From Mya arenaria (Eukaryota; Mollusca; Bivalvia; Myida; Myidae): 64,000 nucleotides of DNA. The notes under the pieces are model-generated. The model did no database searches and was not told where the DNA came from. It was given only the letters and a program-made list of their open reading frames with translations. The stretch spans positions 8,239,758-8,303,757 of the forward strand of contig NC_069134.1 of the NCBI RefSeq assembly GCF_026914265.1. The letters run 5' to 3'. A program made the position numbers and the translations under genes. Shown here piece by piece: positions 35,730 to 48,089 of this stretch; within the stretch, counting starts at the first letter, position 1, and each line of letters starts with the position of its first letter.

Positions 35730-37680
35730 ACGTTACGACAACCGGTAGTAGAAGTCAATATATGCTCAGCTCAGACCTAAATGTCTCCTAAGGTAACAAT
35801 CAGTAGGTCGGGTTTTTTATATTCAGCTCAGGCCTAATATATCCACATAAGTGTTTACTCTTACGTCGATAAACATAAGGCTGAGGTCACTATAATTCTG
35901 TTCAGAGCAGGCCTTAAATGTTCCGCAAAAGGTCTCTTAAAGCGACAACCAGTAGGCGGAGGTCATTTTATGTTCAGCTCAGGCTTGTTCCCTATGTATG
36001 TGTCTCCTTAGGTGACAACCAGTAGGCGGAGGTCATTTAATATTCAAGACTTTAATGTCCCTACAATGTAGGTCCGTGAAATGTAAGGCGACAACCATCA
36101 GACGGAGTTCACTATATGTCAAGCTGAGGTCTAGTACGTCCCTAATATATGGATGATACGGCGACAACCAGCAGAATGAGGGCATTATCTGTGTGTTCAA
36201 TTCAAGACTAGAACGTCCGTATGATGTTTATTATAAGGCGACTAGCAGTAGGCGGAGGTCACTATATATATATGTATATATATCCAAGGCGATAACCAGT
36301 AAACGGAGGTCATTATGAGTTCCGTTCAATACTAGAACGACCGTATTAGGGTCTTTTAAGGCGACAACCAGTAAACGGAGGTAACGTTATGTTCAGCTGA
36401 AGTCAAGTATATCCCTTTGTCTTTTATGGCTACAACCAGTAGACCGAGGTTATTATGTATTCAGCTCAAGACAAGGGTCTTTCAATTCTTCAACTAGTAG
36501 ACGGGGGACAATAAATATACAGTTTAAGACTAGAATATTCCTTTAATGTTTTGTGAAAAGCGACAGTCAGTAGACAGGTACTATATGTTCAGCCGAGGTC
36601 TAGTATGTCCCTATTATGTGCCTGTTTTGGCGACAACCGTTAGACGGAGGTCATTAAATATACAGTTTAAGACTAGAATGTCCATATTATGTATTGTATA
36701 AGGCGATAACTAGTAAACGGAGGCCTTTAGATATACAGTTCTAGACTTTAATACTTTTTATCGGCTGAGGGATAGTATGTCCATATTATGAGCCTATTAG
36801 GACGACAACCAGTAGGCGGAGGTCATTGTTTAGCTGAGGTCTCATATGTCCAAATTATGTGTCTATTAGGGCGACAATCAGTAGATGGAGGTCATTGTTC
36901 AGCCGAGGTCTCGTGTGTCTATATTATGTGCCTAATATGACGACAACCAGTAGACGGAGGTCATTGTTTAGCCCAGGTCTCGAATGTCCATATTATCAGC
37001 CTATTAGGACGACAACCAGTAGACGGAGGTCATTGTTTAGCCGAGGTATCGTATGTCCATATTAAGTATCTATTAGGGCGAAAATCAGTAGGCGAAGGTC
37101 ATTGTACAGCCGAGGTCTCGTATGTCTATATTATGTGCCTAATATGACGACAACCAGTAGGCGGAGGTCAGTGTTCAACCGAGGTTTCGTATGTCCATAT
37201 TATCAGCCTATTAGGACGTAAACCAGTAGACAGAGGTTATTGTTCAGCCGAGGTCTCGTATGTCCATATGATGAGCCTATTAGGGCGACAACCAGTAGGC
37301 GGAGGTCATTGTTCAGCCGAGGTCTCATATGTCCATATTATCAGCCTATTAGGACGACAACCAGTAGACGGAGGTCATTGTTTAGCCCAGGTCTCGAATG
37401 TCCATATTATCAGCCTATTAGGACGACAACCAGTAGACGGAGGTCATTGTACAGCCGAGGTCTCGTATGTCCATATGATGAGCCTATTAGAACGACAGCC
37501 AGTAGACGGAGGTCATTGTCTAGTATTTCCCTTAAATGTACCGATGCCTATATTCGAGACTAGATCGTCCACATTAATTTCTTCTCAGGCGATAGCCGGA
37601 CTGGGGTCATTACATATACAAAGACTAGAATGTCCCTATTACGCTTTCTATAAGGCGACGAGCAGTCGGCAGGTCTAGAT
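35730..37680 (+). repeat. Satellite array, 69-73-bp monomer, forward
   Basis: About 27 diverged monomers of the form 'gcgacaaccagtagacggaggtcatt...gttcagc.gaggtct.gtatgtcc.tattatgtgcctatta'. Periods are regular in the core (for example 36941 to 37010, 69 bp) and looser at the edges. The most homogeneous units lie at 36780-37510. Open frames of about 100 codons rich in TTSRRRSLFSRG arise only because 69 is divisible by three. The same family occurs in reverse at 46384-47610. Confidence 0.92.
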
Positions 37681-37973
37681 AGGCTCATCTTTGACTCGAT
37701 ATTTAAGATGTTTTCCGAAAACATTTGTTCTTATATATATAATATATCAATGAGCAAAGACAAAATAAATACATTTTTGAAATGTTAGAAACTGATTTCC
37801 TTAGCGTCGATAAGTGTTAAATGATTTCACTGCAAATAATACACAAAAGTTCATTCCTTTAATATTTTTAGTACCCGGCAAGCGTGAGGTTTGGCACTAC
37901 TAACTGGTTTAAATCCTCTTTGAGTTTCACTCTCCGTAAAAAGGGTAATTACGGGATTAATCATGAAATGGAT

Positions 37974-39145
37974 TCACTTTGGTTTGTACTTTCGATAGCT
38001 CTGAATTTCCCTGTGCATGATGACCTCCATCTCCTCCTCACACCTGTTGGACATACAATATTTAGATTAGGTAAGGGTTGAGACTTTCAGAACATGACAC
38101 TTATAATTAATAATATTCAATAACATTCATATCTAATTTACTTTTCATTTTCATTTACTACAAATCTTATATAGAAGAAAATTCAACCAAAAGAAGCATT
38201 CTTAATACCTGTATCATACTATTTTTAAAGAGCAAGGATTACACAGACCATAAAACAGTGATTTCCACATACTATTAGAGATATCACTGGGAATTATTCC
38301 TACACAAACCATGCAGCCATTTTGTATGTACATGGATTTACAGTTTAGGTTGGCTAGACAGATAGAAAGATATTTTCTCAGCAGGTAATAAAAATTGCAA
38401 AATTATTTTTAATGAATATTGATTCCAAACCCTAATTCGCATTTACCTTTATTGAACATTTCATCAGCTTTTGCTTTCAAGTACCCTTTCTTCTTGTAAA
38501 ACCTCATGGTTGCCTGGAAAATTGGACATCATTTAAAAAAATGACAATAAGGCCTCATTAGTTAGTGGCAGAAAAAGACCAGATATGAGCAATATACATG
38601 ACAATAGTCAGATTAAATACTGTCAGTGTTCTATCAAATCAAGATGACTTATCTGATAGTCATGAACACTTCACACACAAAATTGTGTAAGACAAGCAAT
38701 TTCTCACCTCTAAAACTAGGACATTTAACTCGTACATGTGGTCAATAAGAGCTTAGAGTTCAATCTCTAACACATATTTCAAAACATTTACATGTTTCAA
38801 CTTATATGAATGATAAAATCTGAAGAGAATCTAAATTCTAGCAGAGCTCACCTCAGGGACCCTGACATCAAACACATAGTCTATGTGTTTTATTGTGTCT
38901 AGTTTCAGCTCTTCAATATATCCAATGTATCCCTCTACTACACCATCAATATGAGGGGGCAAATAATAAAATCTTGTATTTCACAAAAAATATGATAAAA
39001 TAAGACACATATATTGCCTTAAAAGCATCAGAAGCAAATATCCTAATAATTTTAGAACTAAAAACTCTTACACAAAGGATAACAAAAGCCAAATCTACCC
39101 ATAAATGTTAAAAAAAAATCAGTAAGCCAAGTCAACAAATGCACC

Positions 39146-39193
<48 letters not shown>

Positions 39194-40763
39194 ATAGGAC
39201 CAAAAATAATCTTCAGTTGGTATGCCTGATAGTGTAAACTAGACTAAAATGAATATGAATATTATCCCTGCCACACTGAATTTAATGTAAAAAGTGCCAT
39301 ATACTATTTTTGGAAGCATTGTGTGCCCTGCACTGTTGTCCGGCCTTTTTTCTATGAAAATAAGTGCAAAGTTCAATTGCTGTTTCTCTAAGGCTATTGT
39401 GATAGTAATCATTTCGTAACCGGAAAAGACAATGTGATATGTACTTGATTCAAATAATTCACTATGTTAAGCAGGAGTATATTATAGATTCTGTACACAT
39501 GTAGCATGTGTTACATTGGACTTATTATAATTCAATAAACAGCCAAATGGGCAGAGTGTATAATAAACATGTATGTATAAATATAGTATGTACAGTAAAA
39601 CCAAACAATCTTGGTACAACATTCAACAGCAAGAGTTGAAATGTAAAAACACCAAAAATTACATTACATTGACTTCCTCAGACAACAGGAACTGCAGTAG
39701 GATTTCATTCTTTTCTTTCATTTTTTGCAACCTGCAAGGTAGATATTAAATTTCATTAACCAACCAAAAACAAGTATAGTTTGAGGCAAACCATGCTAAT
39801 CACTGTTTATCATCACATCGGCACCTTCCAGAATGTGTTTGGAGCACAATCCGGATTTTTTTATGTGAAACTTCATATAATTTATCCATAAAGGCTTATT
39901 CTTTTTTTACCTTTCTTTGAAAGCACATCCTTTGGTCTATTTTGCCTTGAATTCCCCTTTCTCTGGTGTTTCTCCATGATGCTCTCTTGATCTTAAAATA
40001 ATCAAAAATCAAAAGCTTATTGGTCTAAACTTTAACACAAGAAATTGATGGTATATTATGATCAAAAGTATTTTTGTACTTGGCACATTTGGATATGTGC
40101 TCACCCATAGGATTAATGTACACCAAACATTTTGCACCTGGAACTATGATCTGAAAAATGGGTCAGATAATCAGGATACCCCCTGAATGCCGCCTGAACA
40201 TAGGAATGGCAAACTAATTCTTTGAAAAGAAGCCATTAATCCAAGATTATGTTACACTGCAAGGATTTTCCTCTCATCCTGCTTTAACAAAGTATGTAAT
40301 TTAGAAGTTACGCTGCTGACAAGAATAAGTAACAAGGGCAATAAATCTGTTTATTTGAAATAGAGTTATGGTTCTTCTTGTACACAGGAAATCAACTCAT
40401 TTTGCTCAACTGTTGTTTAAAGTTTAATTAAATTTCATCTATTCGTTTTTCTCTGGGCAATAAAGAATACCAAATGGCAACATCTCTGTAAGAGGTTGAT
40501 ATAGAGTTATGGTTCTTGTGCACTGCACTTCCTCTCCTTATGTTTTGCCAATGTATTAAGTTTAATTTAACTTCGATTGTAGGGGATAGAACCATGAAGT
40601 ACAATGAAGTGTTCATAAAGAAAACGCATGCTGAAAAAACACAAACAGAAACCGGATCTTGCAAGAAACATTGTCTAATTTCATTCTTACCATTAGAACC
40701 CAATGAACCTGATTTTCATTGACTGCACCAACCAAAGCATCACACAAGGGTATGCAAGGGTAT
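37974..40763 (-). pseudogene. Ulp1/SENP-like cysteine-protease gene fragment
   Basis: Likely exons on the minus strand are 40691-40763, 40105-40150, 39911-39991, 39668-39731, about 38852-38937, 38448-38514 and 37974-38043. The first three join in phase and read DALVGAVNENQVHWVLM, IIVPGAKCLVYINPM, DQESIMEKHQRKGNSRQNR. The HW pair followed about 15 residues later by (L)VYINPM resembles the His and Asp segments of C48 (Ulp1/SENP deSUMOylase-type) peptidases, but the expected Asp is Asn here. The Cys-box exon was not found. Later exons are in conflict: phase does not carry into 39668-39731, and 38448-38514 contains a frame break (RFYKKKG then YLKAKADEMFNK). The 5' part upstream of 40763 is absent or replaced by repeats. 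Most likely a decayed gene; a real gene with mis-called exons is the alternative. Confidence 0.5.
39149..39193 (+). repeat. (ATC)n microsatellite
   Basis: About 15 perfect trinucleotide units in an intron-like stretch of the protease fragment. Confidence 0.95.
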
Positions 40764-41099
40764 CTGAAAAGATAGGAGCATGGTTAAAATTCAGACTAGT
40801 AGCAAATTTGATTTTCATATCAATAGCATACACATGTTTAAAATAGTTATACACTTTTGCAACATTATTCAGCCAAAATATGACAAGAGATTACGTGTTA
40901 AATTCTATGTTAAATTAATGCCCCACATGTATACTTTAATTCATTTTGGATTTAATTGGGTAGCAAAAGGCCACGCAGATACAAATAACTCTTATCATAC
41001 TTTTTACCACATAATAAATCCTAATGAAATTATACATTCTGAGATAATCATGCAAAATACAACATATACCAGGGCTCTTCAAGAATTTTGCAGACTTAA

Positions 41100-41960
41100 T
41101 TAATATTAAAAAAACGAGAGCTGTCGTAAGACAGCGCGCTCGACTACACCGCTTTGTCTTAGAAGTGAAAACAATGATGAAAAATGTGTCAGTCGAAAGC
41201 AATAAAAAAATCAAATTAAAAGTAAACAAGAACCCCGATGTGACAAAACCGGGTTTTTTAATGATTGGCAGAAGAGATTCAGTTTCAAATTTTTTATTCT
41301 GTTTTTTTTTTGTAACAGAGACCTTGATCATAGGGGCCCCAAACACAATCCCATGGAGGTCCTCCATAAACTCTTAAGTTTAACATATCAAGTTTGGTCA
41401 CAGTATGTCAACCATAACTAAAGTTATTTAGTACCAAACGGTAATCTATTTTTAGTAACAGTGACCTTGACCCTAGGGGGCCAAAAAGCAATCCGATGAA
41501 AGGTCTCTATAAACTTGCCCTATATACAAAGTTTGGTCACACTATGTCAACCTTTACATAAGTTATTCAGTACTAACCATTTTTTCCATTTTCAGCAACA
41601 GTGAAATTTACCATATCTCTTGGGGCCCAAAACATAAACTCGTAAAAAGTCTCTGGAAAAATCTACATATACATTATATATACTAAGTTTGGTCGCAATA
41701 TATCGAGTCTTACTTAAGTTAATCGATACTAACTATTTTTCTATAAATAGTAACTTTGACCTTGACCTTGATTCTAGGGGCCTCAAACGCAATCGCATAA
41801 ACTCTTCGTATACCTAGTTTGGTGACTATATGCCAAACCTAGCTAGAATTATTCGATACATAAGGTCACTTTGACGCTGTCCTCCCGCCAGCATGCCCGA
41901 ACAATGACACAAGTTATTCTAATAAATAGTTTTCCCTTTGTGAAAACCTGGTGAAGAAAA
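41100..41960 (+). repeat. 145-bp-type array, diverged third copy
   Basis: Starts with 'acgagagctgtcgtaagacagcg' and 'aaaccgggttttttaatgattg', the counterpart of the left end at 4975-5040. About four decayed 'gtgaccttgaccctaggggcc' monomers follow, then a CCCGCCAGCATGCCCG tract, CTAATAA (about 41918) and a damaged hairpin ending GAAAACCTGG (about 41941-41950). It is the same family as 4975-5845 and more degenerate. The 143-codon minus-strand frame here is repeat sequence only. Confidence 0.8.
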
Positions 41961-41999
41961 TAAAAATGCGAAACAGAAATAAAAAAAAATGAAAAAAAA

Positions 42000-42660
42000 T
42001 GAAAAAAAGGGCCATAATTTGTAATTAAGGTTAAAATGGAGTTATGTAACCTTGTTGTAAGATGGTAGTCAATAATTCTGCGAAATATTAAGTCGAGTGA
42101 ATGAAGGGTATAGAAGTTTGTTTTATTAAAACTCCCAACTTGCCTTAAAACTTGAACCTGCCTTAATCTTTAACCTAAGTTCCTTATTCAGTAAGAGGCC
42201 ATAACTTGTATTAAGGATAATATGGAGTTATGTAACCTCATTGTATGATGGTCTCGAACAACTGTGTGAAGTATTAATTAAGTCAATTAAATGAAGGATA
42301 AAGAAGTTATTAAAAAATATCCCAACCTGCCCTAAAACTTTAACCTAAGGTCCATAGTCAATCAAGGGCCATAATTTGTATAAAGTATAATATAGAGTTA
42401 TCTAACCTTATTATGTCATGGTCCTGAACAACTGTTTGAAGTATTAAGTGAATTGAATGAGTGTATTGGAGTTATAAGTAAAATATTCAATTTGCCCTAA
42501 AACTTGATCCTGCCCTAAAACTTTAACCTAAGTTTCTAAGTCAATATGGGGCCATGACTGTAAAAAAATATCGAGTCCTAAACAACTGTGTAAAGTATCA
42601 AGCAATTTGAAAGAAGAATATAGAAGTTATTAATAAATATTCAAACCTGCCCTAAAACGT
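42000..42660 (+). repeat. Tandem array, about 180-bp monomer
   Basis: Four diverged monomers with 'gggccataatttgta' near 42010, 42197, 42367 and 42550, each followed by 'atggagttatgtaacctt' and 'caactgtgtgaagtatta'. Non-coding; typical clam-type tandem repeat by memory. Confidence 0.8.
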
Positions 42661-43249
42661 TAACCTCCTTATTATTCGAATAGTTGAGCTAAAAAATGGA
42701 CAGGATAAACACTTCATGTTTGTCATCTTCAAAAATGCTAAAATCTTATCAGACCAACTTAGCTCAAGGAATCCACCAATACAGTGATGTACATTGCTCA
42801 TTTTCGCATTAATTACTTTATTTTCAAAAAAAGAATAACTATACGTTTGTAGTTACCTTGATCAGGACTGCCGAAGGTCACTTAATTTTTTTTTCCAACA
42901 GAAAGGGCTTCAACAATAAATATGTCAGTTGTCAAGGATGCCAATGGAATCTATTTTTAGAAATGGCTCAAGTGAGGTCCCTCAAGCCAATATCTTCATC
43001 TACACCAATCAGATTGAGTAATACATTTGCACTGTCCACGCCAGCATCTTTGTAACTTCCTGTTGTCACAGCAACTAAATAGCATAACACTGAAAATCAT
43101 GGTTTAAATTTCAAATCAAAATCAAGTCCAAATGAGAGGCTGTTAACGACTATACGCCATTTGGCGAAATGTGAAAGAGACTTTGACACACACAATTCTC
43201 TTCCATGCAATTGCATTACAGAATAACATGGAGTTGAAAAATACATGAA

Positions 43250-43735
43250 ACCTGTGACACTACGCCTCAGCATTGTTTTTTGAAAATCCCATAATGCATG
43301 GTAAAGTTATAGCCCTGATATGGATTAGTCTTAAACAGTCTTATCAACAGTACTAAGTTTGACATTTAAGTTTTAAGTGTGACTTAAATCTTCAATGAAC
43401 AGATCTTGGTCTTTTGTTTGACACGCCACCTCATCATGGTGTACCTTCATGGCAAGTTGTTTGAAAATCCTATAATGCATGGTCAAGATACAACCCAGAC
43501 AAGGATCATTTCAATCTTTGATCTCGAATCATGAGCTTGACCTTTGACATACAGACCTGCATCTTGTGCGCGAAACATACCACCTCACGATGGTGGACCT
43601 TCATGGCAAGTTTTTAGAAAATCCTATAATGCACACTCAAAAGAAACAGCTGGGACAAATTCAGTCTGCATTTATGTACGGACACACATGAATGCACGCA
43701 CAAACACGGAACCACCGTTGTGACAACTATGTCTC
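43250..43735 (+). repeat. Short tandem repeat tract in PLAT remnant intron
   Basis: Three decayed copies of 'ttgaaaatcctataatgcatggtcaag' (about 43277, 43461, 43615), the last two preceded by 'accttcatggcaag', separated by about 155-185 bp. The tract ends with 'gtacggacacacatgaatgcacg', similar in style to the closing GC tracts of other arrays. Confidence 0.6.
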
Positions 43736-44989
43736 ACTCACCTCAAGCAGGCTTGTCAACAAATGCCCTTTTACTAACACTTAAGCTTTGTTTGAGCGTT
43801 TATACTGTATAAACGCAGTAGAGCACATCAGCTTACTCGAAAAAGTCAACTGATTTCTTCCTTGATACAAAGTTTGAAAGCAATTAACATTAATACCAGT
43901 ACTTAAAACCCAACATTACATGGGAAGTTTAAGTACAAGGAATATTTATATACCTGGCAGGCTAGGGGTGCATTTCCATACTGCTTGTAGTTCTCTACAG
44001 ATTGAACCATCAACTTTGTCAAGGGCAAGCCAACGGTCGACGTAGCACATCAGCTCCTTACTGCTATCCTCATCATGCATTTTCACCTGAGTACAAGGAA
44101 GTTTTAATATAAATATTGACAGTGACAAGGATTTATTAACATGTTTGCAAGACAGAGAATTAGTAGAGAGGCTAAATAACAATCTCAGATGTCATGTATA
44201 ATTTAAATGAACTATGGCCCATTATAGGATTTTAGGGCAATGTATTATAGTACAAATCATGATTCTCATAATGATCATTATTCTTAGTGTCTAATGGCTA
44301 AAGTCAATCAGAAGGAATGCACAATAAAATCAGCAATATCGTACATAATCAAGCCTCCAGTCAGGTTGAGAGCCGGAGTTGTCACATTCTAGTCGGATCT
44401 TACTCAGCCAACCTGCCCGGTGCTGATATGGAACTCAGACTCTGCCCCGGAAGTGAATGCCAGAGTCCCAGGGTCTGGAGAGGAGAGGAGGAGGACTGCA
44501 GTGTGGCCACTGGTGCCATACTTAGTGATTTGAACCTTCCCTGTGGTGGCCCTCCTTTTACCCTCGCTTGTCTTCACAGTCACTGTCCATGAGCCACCTA
44601 ATTTAGGAGTATTAGTTATAAAACAACTGTTGAATGGCTAGTGAATAAATTCTTCTTCCACAATCATGATTGGGGTGCATGATGTACTTTTAATCAAACG
44701 GTGGTGATCTACCTCAAAATCTCATTTTATTTTGTTTTTGGTAATCTTCAGTTGAAATGATTTTTAAAATAAAAGTTTATAAAGTGTGAACTAGATTTTT
44801 TCTTTTCCTTTGTTTATGGTTGTTTTTTGTTTGTGTCAATGACAACTGAACATTATTACTATTATTCACTAAAATATTTATTTTTCATTCCACCTAAGCA
44901 TCACAAAACTTTCGAAGAACAGTACACTACACAATAAAACTACGTTTCTTACACAAGTACAGCGCATAATCTTTACATATACCATTTTG

Positions 44990-45190
44990 AGTCTAGTAAG
45001 TACCGATAATTCTGATCAATGTACGTACCAATCATTTTTAGCCAAGTACATACCAATGATCTTCAACCAAGTATGTACCAATCATTCTGAGCAGAGGTAT
45101 ATCAATAACTCACAGCCAAGTACGTACATTCTGAGCCAAGTATGTACTAATCATTCTCCGCCAAGTACTTACCAATCATTCATAGCACGT
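44990..45190 (-). repeat. Minisatellite built from an exon-intron junction
   Basis: About six units of roughly 33 bp with 'gccaagta(c/t)gtaccaatcatt'. In minus-strand sense each unit contains AATGATTGGTA(A/C)GTACTTGG, and the first unit is the 3' edge and GTAAGT donor of the PLAT exon at 45185-45304. The array therefore repeats a splice-donor sequence into the intron. Confidence 0.7.
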
Positions 45191-45419
45191 GCCTCGTGTG
45201 TGACTTGTCCCTGCTCCTTTCTGTGACAACAACCTTCTCCACCAACACGCCAGCCCCGTGTCCCCTACCATCATGAAACAACGACAGTTGCTCTATGTGT
45301 CCAACTGCAAAATGACTTAAATGAGTAAAAGCAATATCTCTTTAACATTATATAATTCACAACAATCGAGAAGAAAGTTTTGACTTATACTTAGTCAGTC
45401 TCATTGGCACAATGTTGCC

Positions 45420-45541
45420 AAGTGTGTGGTCTTGTGTTGTGGAGGAAATCAAAGTAAAAGGAAACCCTTTCCCGCTTAGTGACCACTAACCAAACTCACA
45501 TGCGCCGAGGCTTGGAACCACTGCGCTAACTGGACAACCTG
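45420..45541 (-). repeat. tRNA-derived SINE-like fragment
   Basis: The minus strand begins GGTTGTCCAGTTAGCGCAGTGG, which contains a good box A (TTAGCGCAGTGG). Box B is not clear and no tail is visible. It is also the left neighbour of the hAT-like element. Confidence 0.35.
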
Positions 45542-45588
45542 AAAACACATACTAAGGACATGCTAAGTCAGATTTGAACAATAGGAGC

Positions 45589-46372
45589 TTGTGTTGGGAC
45601 TCGGACAGAAATATTACTATCGATAATCGGTTTATGAAACCGATAAATGATCGATTAATAATCGATTTCATCATTATTTATCTTATTATCTTTGGTCATC
45701 ATATTTAAGGCATGTAACAGATACAGTACATACACCGGTTTAAAGCACCAATGTTCGCTTATAATATCGTTTGTACAGTCCTTTGTATAAATTACATTAT
45801 TCATTCAGAACGCCACTATTCTTTAGCGTTAACAAGTTACTACTACAGAACATGAGACCACAGGCTCTAATTTGTGTCTTACATTTAGTAGTGTATACAT
45901 GTGTAAAATAAACACAAAGAAATATATCAATTTCATTTTAGTAATCAGTCAGTAACGAGTACAACTAGCAATTGAATTTTCTATTTTTAACAAGAACATA
46001 TTCTTTCAGAAAACTGAGAAAACTAAATTCTTACATGGTAAAAAGTAAACGGTAACACGTTTTAAAAATCACTTTTTAACAACAAACATGAGAAGTTGAG
46101 AACTAATTTTTGTAGCAGTTAAATTACGAAATAAATTTGTAATAAAGTACTGTAGTGACTTACTGGCTTGATAAAAATGTGACTAGATAACTAAACATAG
46201 TAACACCTTAACATTTCAACATTAACAAGCATTAACCAGAAAAAGAAAATTAGTCGGTATCGGTTATGTCCCTTGTTTCTATAATCGATTGTTCAAATTT
46301 CACTATCGATTGTCGCCGACATAGGCCTTTCCGATCAATTGTCGATTATTATCGATGATCGGCACAACACTA
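45589..46372. mobile_element. 784-bp hAT-like MITE with 8-bp target duplication
   Basis: Termini TTGTGTTGGGACTCGG (left) and CCGATCAATTG...GGCACAACACTA (right; reverse complement TAGTGTTGTGCCG) are imperfect inverted repeats, and both ends are rich in ATCGATAATCG motifs. Flanking ATAGGAGC (45581-45588) and ATAAGAGC (46373-46380) match at seven of eight bases. The TGTTG-type end and 8-bp duplication fit hAT. No transposase. It is followed directly by the satellite array. Confidence 0.72.
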
Positions 46373-46383
46373 ATAAGAGCATA

Positions 46384-47610
46384 CTCGAACAGAGCTGATC
46401 ATACAGTGACCTCCGCCTACTGTTTGTCGCCTTAGGAGATGTTAACGAGGGACTTAGTCGGTCAGAGCTGAACAAATAGTGACCTCCGCCTACTGGTTGT
46501 TGCCCAAGGAGACACATAATAGGGACATACTAGGTCAGATAGGGATACATAGTGACCTTCGGGACTGGTTGTCGCCCAAGTAGACACATAAAAGGGACAA
46601 ACAAGGTCAGAGAGGAATACATGCCGACCTCCGGATACTGGTTGTCGCCCAAGGAGACATATAACAGGGACATACTACGTCACAGCTGGATACATAGTGA
46701 CCTCCGGATACTTGTTGTCGCCCAAGGAGACACATTATAGGGACATACTAGGCAGAGAGGATTACATACTGACCTCCGGATACTGGTTGTCGCCCAAGGA
46801 GACACATAATAGGGACATACTAGGTCAGAGCTGGGTAAACAGTGACCTCCGGATACTCGTTGTCGCCCAAGGAGACACATAATAGGGACATACTAGGTCA
46901 GAGAGAATGCATAGTGACCTACGGCTACTGGTTGACAACCTAGTAGACACATTATATGAACATACTAGATCCTAGATCAGAAATGAACACATAGTTACCT
47001 CTAGCTACTGGTTGTCGCCCTAGTCAACACATAATAAGAACATACTAGGTCAGAGAGGAACACATAGTGACCTCCGGCTGATGATTGTCGCCCAAGGTGA
47101 CTCATAATAGGGACATACTAGTTCAGAGCTGGATACATAGTGACCTCTGAATACTGGTTGTGGCCAAAGGACACACAAAAGTGGGACATACTAGGTCAGA
47201 GATGGACACATAGTGACCTCTGGATACTGGTTGTGGCCAAAGGACACAAAAGTAGGACATATTAGGTCAGAGATGGAAACAAAGTGACCTCTAGATACTG
47301 GTTGTCGCCCTAATAGACACTTAAAAGCGACATACTAGGAATACATAGTGACATCCGGATATTGATTGTCGCCCTAGTCAACACATAATAGGGACATACT
47401 AGGTCAGAGAGGGATACATAATGACCTCCGGCTACTGGTTGTCGCCCTAGTAGACACATTATAGGGACATACTAGGTCAGAGCTTGATACATAAAGACCT
47501 CCGGCTACTTGTTGTCGCCGTAGTAGATTGCTACTAGTTTTCACCCCTGTAGACACATAACAGTGACATACTAGGCTGGACGGCATTTTAGAATGACTAG
47601 ACCTGAGCTG
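46384..47610 (-). repeat. Satellite array, 73-bp monomer, reverse orientation
   Basis: About 17 units of 'tagtgacctccg.atactggttgtcgcccaaggagacacataatagggacatactaggtcagag'. Its reverse complement is the monomer of the 35730-37680 array (GACAACCAGTA..CGGAGGTCA). The core period is 73 bp (46791 to 46864). The best-preserved stretch is 46500-46900. Confidence 0.92.
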
Positions 47611-48089
47611 AACAATATTGCTATACACTAATTCAGACATAATTAGTTATTATAAGCTTGCCTAAAATGGTCAAAACGATGAATTTAGATGATAATATTA
47701 TTAACAATTAGTATTAAATAAATCGCTCGAAAACATATTTTATATGATACCTCGAATTTATATTACAAGGTAATTAAATACCTGGTAGTTCAAATCTAAT
47801 TTCTTAGACATTGACAAGGGAAAACGTTTTCGATTATTTCGAATCGAAAATTAGCTCGTGGGCATATTTAATCGGCAGATCTTATGCTATAAAACATTTT
47901 TCATGTAGTCTCATCAGTCGATTTGGTAGCCATACTTATTTTGTGACGTTTGCAGCACGTCACACAAATACCACCTTAGACCACCCTAGACTCCGCCTCC
48001 TCGAGAGACTGGATGTCGTTAAGTATAAACGTTGATAAAGTAGTGAATCTAAAAAGTGTTTAAAATGGCTGTAACAAAGTACTGTTCAG
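47611..48089. other. Spacer between arrays
   Basis: AT-rich, with no feature recognised apart from a short G/C-bearing stretch near 47965-48010. Confidence 0.4.

Larger units (their letters stand above)
42857..45304 (-). pseudogene. PLAT-domain (LOXHD1-like) gene remnant with several frame breaks
   Basis: Tandem PLAT (lipoxygenase-homology) domains, a beta-sandwich fold used for membrane or protein contacts. Exon-like blocks on the minus strand are 45185-45304 (GHIEQLSLFHDGRGHGAGVL, VEKVVVTE, then a shifted ARAMNDW), about 44365-44600 (SWTVTVKTSEGKRRATTGKV, SEFHISTGQVG, then in another frame SKIRLECDNSGSQPDW and RLDY), 43950-44093 (VKMHDED, YVDRWLALDKVDGSICREL) and 42857-43074 (VAVTTGSYKDAGVDSANVLL, then shifted DIFIVEALSVG and KVTFGSPDQ). 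Exons join in phase at their edges, but at least five one-base shifts lie inside them. This pattern fits an old gene that has lost its function. The 5' and 3' ends are not visible. Confidence 0.72.

Noticed and set aside
40936..41367. 143-codon open frame on the minus strand
   Set aside because: It covers the 5' end of the 145-bp-type repeat element and has no family signal.
35730..47610. Regularly spaced repeats resembling a CRISPR array
   Set aside because: The sequence between the repeated cores is itself conserved between units; there are no unique spacers and no cas genes, and the host is eukaryotic. These are satellites.
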